Shown: piece by piece, positions 5,976-6,754 of the stretch
Layout: each line of letters starts with the position of its first letter
Numbering within the stretch: position 1 is the stretch's first letter
NCBI GenBank assembly: GCA_023412695.1
Contig: JAEYNG010000502.1
Location: forward strand, 1-6,754
Direction of reading: 5' to 3'
Length of the DNA stretch: 6,754 nt
Source of the DNA: Planctomycetota bacterium
Lineage (GTDB): Bacteria > Planctomycetota > Phycisphaerae > Phycisphaerales > UBA1924
Position numbers and translations under genes: made by a program
The notes under the pieces: generated by a model
The model's database searches: none
Told to the model about the DNA's origin: nothing
Seen by the model: the letters and a program-made list of their open reading frames with translations, nothing else

Positions 5976-6500
5976 TTAGCTCGACTGCACAAACGTCCCG
6001 CGCTCGCGGTCCTTGTGAACGCCGGGGAACTTGAGCGCGCGGCCGTGGGCGACGCAATAGACGCCCGGCGGCAGGATGCCCGCGGCGAAGACGGCCTCGG
6101 TCAGGTTCTGGAGCGCATCGGAGCGGGTCATCTCGAACGGGCGCATCGCGCCGGTGAGGATCACCGGGACGCGCAGCGTCGGTCCAAGCTCCTTGAGGAT
6201 CAGCTCGCCGGTGGTGGTGAGGGTGTCGGTGCCGTGGAGGATGACGATGCCGCTGCCGGGGTGGGCGGGCTCGAGCGCGCCGCAGGCGCGGACGCACTCG
6301 ATGATGCGTGCGCGGTCCGCGTCGGTCAGGTGCAGGCTGTCCTTGCTCATGAGCTCGAGCGTGCTGACCTTGGTGTCCTCGAGCCGGAGGCGGCGGACCA
6401 TTTTGCCGACGATTGTCCGCCGGTTGCAGAGGTCGCCGGACCGTTCGTCGTAGGTCTTCTCGATCGTGCCGCCGGTGGTGATGAGGGTGATGTGGCGCAT
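5976..6500 (-). CDS. short asparaginase-like protein (single N-terminal domain)
   Basis: A 174-residue protein carrying only the N-terminal catalytic domain of the L-asparaginase family (PF00710 type). It begins MRHITLITTGGTIEK: Thr12 in TGGTI matches the nucleophile of the classical enzyme. HGTDTLTTTGE (89-99) gives the second Thr-Asp pair (Thr91, Asp92), LTGAMRP is at 115-121, and Lys163 in GVHKDRE aligns roughly with the catalytic Lys of E. coli AnsB. Full enzymes have about 330 residues and a second domain that completes the substrate pocket from a neighbouring subunit; that domain is absent. The frame ends in a clean TAA with no matching C-terminal domain downstream, where the EamA gene begins 21 bases later. 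Short single-domain members are known, so this looks like a natural form and not a truncation. Its real substrate is unproven: asparagine, glutamine or another amide. ATG 6500 is chosen because it directly precedes the motif; no Shine-Dalgarno site is seen. Confidence 0.88.
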   Translation of the reverse strand: MRHITLITTGGTIEKTYDERSGDLCNRRTIVGKMVRRLRLEDTKVSTLELMSKDSLHLTDADRARIIECVRACGALEPAHPGSGIVILHGTDTLTTTGELILKELGPTLRVPVILTGAMRPFEMTRSDALQNLTEAVFAAGILPPGVYCVAHGRALKFPGVHKDRERGTFVQSS

Positions 6501-6599
6501 GGCGGGTGGGTCGGTGGGCGGATGCGGCCGGGGATCGCAAGCGTAGGAGCGACGGGTGCGGGCTTCCGGGATGGACGCGCACGGGCGGGCGGTGCTCCG

Positions 6600-6605
6600 T
6601 ACGAT
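6600..6605 (+). promoter_or_regulatory. -10-like TACGAT immediately before the ubiE-like gene (possible leaderless promoter)
   Basis: TACGAT ends 6 bases before ATG 6612. With normal -10 geometry, transcription would start at or within a base or two of the ATG, giving a leaderless mRNA. No Shine-Dalgarno sequence lies in the remaining gap (CTAGGC). A TGGACG at 6572-6577 resembles a -35 box, but the spacer is 22 bases. Confidence 0.45.
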
Positions 6606-6611
6606 CTAGGC

Positions 6612-6754
6612 ATGAGCATTGGCGCACCTCCGGCACCGTCGTCTGAGCCACCGCCGGCGTGGGGCGAGCAGGACCTCGCGGGGAACGTGCACGCGGCCGC
6701 GGACAAGGCGGCGCGGGTGCGTTCGATGTTCGCCGCGATCGCGCCGGCGTATGA
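6612..6754 (+). CDS. ubiE: UbiE/MenG-type quinone C-methyltransferase, N-terminal part (cut by window end)
   Basis: ATG 6612 opens a frame that runs off the window after 47 codons. After a Pro/Ser-rich lead (MSIGAPPAPSSEPPPAW) it reads NVHAAADKAARVRSMFAAIAPAY. This matches the start of the UbiE/MenG family, where K-x-x-x-V-x-x-x-F-x-x-I/V-A-x-x-Y-D precedes the SAM-binding fold. The family methylates demethylmenaquinone or a ubiquinone precursor in respiratory quinone synthesis; in a planctomycete, menaquinone would be expected. The SAM-binding motif itself lies beyond the window, so the call rests on the N-terminal signature alone. The gene diverges from the asparaginase-like gene across a 111-base spacer and appears to lack a ribosome binding site. 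Confidence 0.72.
   Translation, partial: MSIGAPPAPSSEPPPAWGEQDLAGNVHAAADKAARVRSMFAAIAPAY

Noticed and set aside
5107..6610. GATCTAGG repeated at 5107-5114 (over the amber codon) and 6603-6610 (before the ubiE-like gene)
   Set aside because: Only 8 bases, two copies, in different contexts; most likely coincidence.
4042..6651. An 869-codon open frame on the minus strand
   Set aside because: It runs antisense to typA and rplU and out of frame through the EamA and asparaginase genes. It is Arg/Ala/Pro-rich without family motifs, a typical shadow in GC-rich DNA.

Overview
The window is very GC-rich, and its codons strongly favour G or C in third position. It reads as ordinary bacterial chromosome. 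Several traits suggest a planctomycete, probably of the Phycisphaerae type: an ECF-like sigma factor paired with a non-zinc membrane partner, a secreted Ala/Gln-rich protein of unknown function, a TypA with lineage-specific insertions, a UbiE/MenG-type N-terminus, and patchy use of Shine-Dalgarno sites. This placement comes from protein feel and not from a search. No mobile element, CRISPR array, tRNA or rRNA was seen.

Layout, left to right. (1) 1-378 (+) is the 3' part of a sigma-70 family (ECF-like) sigma factor. It overlaps by 4 bases with 375-1037 (+), a single-pass membrane protein that is probably its regulator. (2) 1125-2822 (+) encodes a 565-residue exported protein with a clear signal peptide and no domain I can name securely. 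(3) 2942-4909 (+) is typA/bipA, a ribosome-associated GTPase of 655 residues. (4) 5074-5403 (+) is rplU (ribosomal protein L21). Its start, ribosome binding site and whole downstream frame are intact, but codon 13 is an in-frame amber TAG. (5) A 12-bp hairpin at 5430-5457 separates rplU from two converging minus-strand genes. These are a short single-domain asparaginase-like protein (6500-5976) followed 21 bases later by a half-size EamA transporter (5954-5463). (6) 6612-6754 (+), divergent from the asparaginase gene, is the N-terminus of a UbiE/MenG quinone methyltransferase cut by the window edge. It appears to be transcribed from a promoter that gives little or no leader.

The genes form small independent units: sigma factor plus membrane partner, translation genes (typA, rplU), and asparaginase-like plus EamA. 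No gene-free stretch exceeds 164 bases. The most notable observation is the amber codon in rplU, at a position the family normally fills with Lys or Arg. It could be a sequence or assembly error, a real nonsense mutation with a second L21 copy elsewhere, or suppression/recoding. The window alone cannot decide. I did not find a convincing new multi-gene system.
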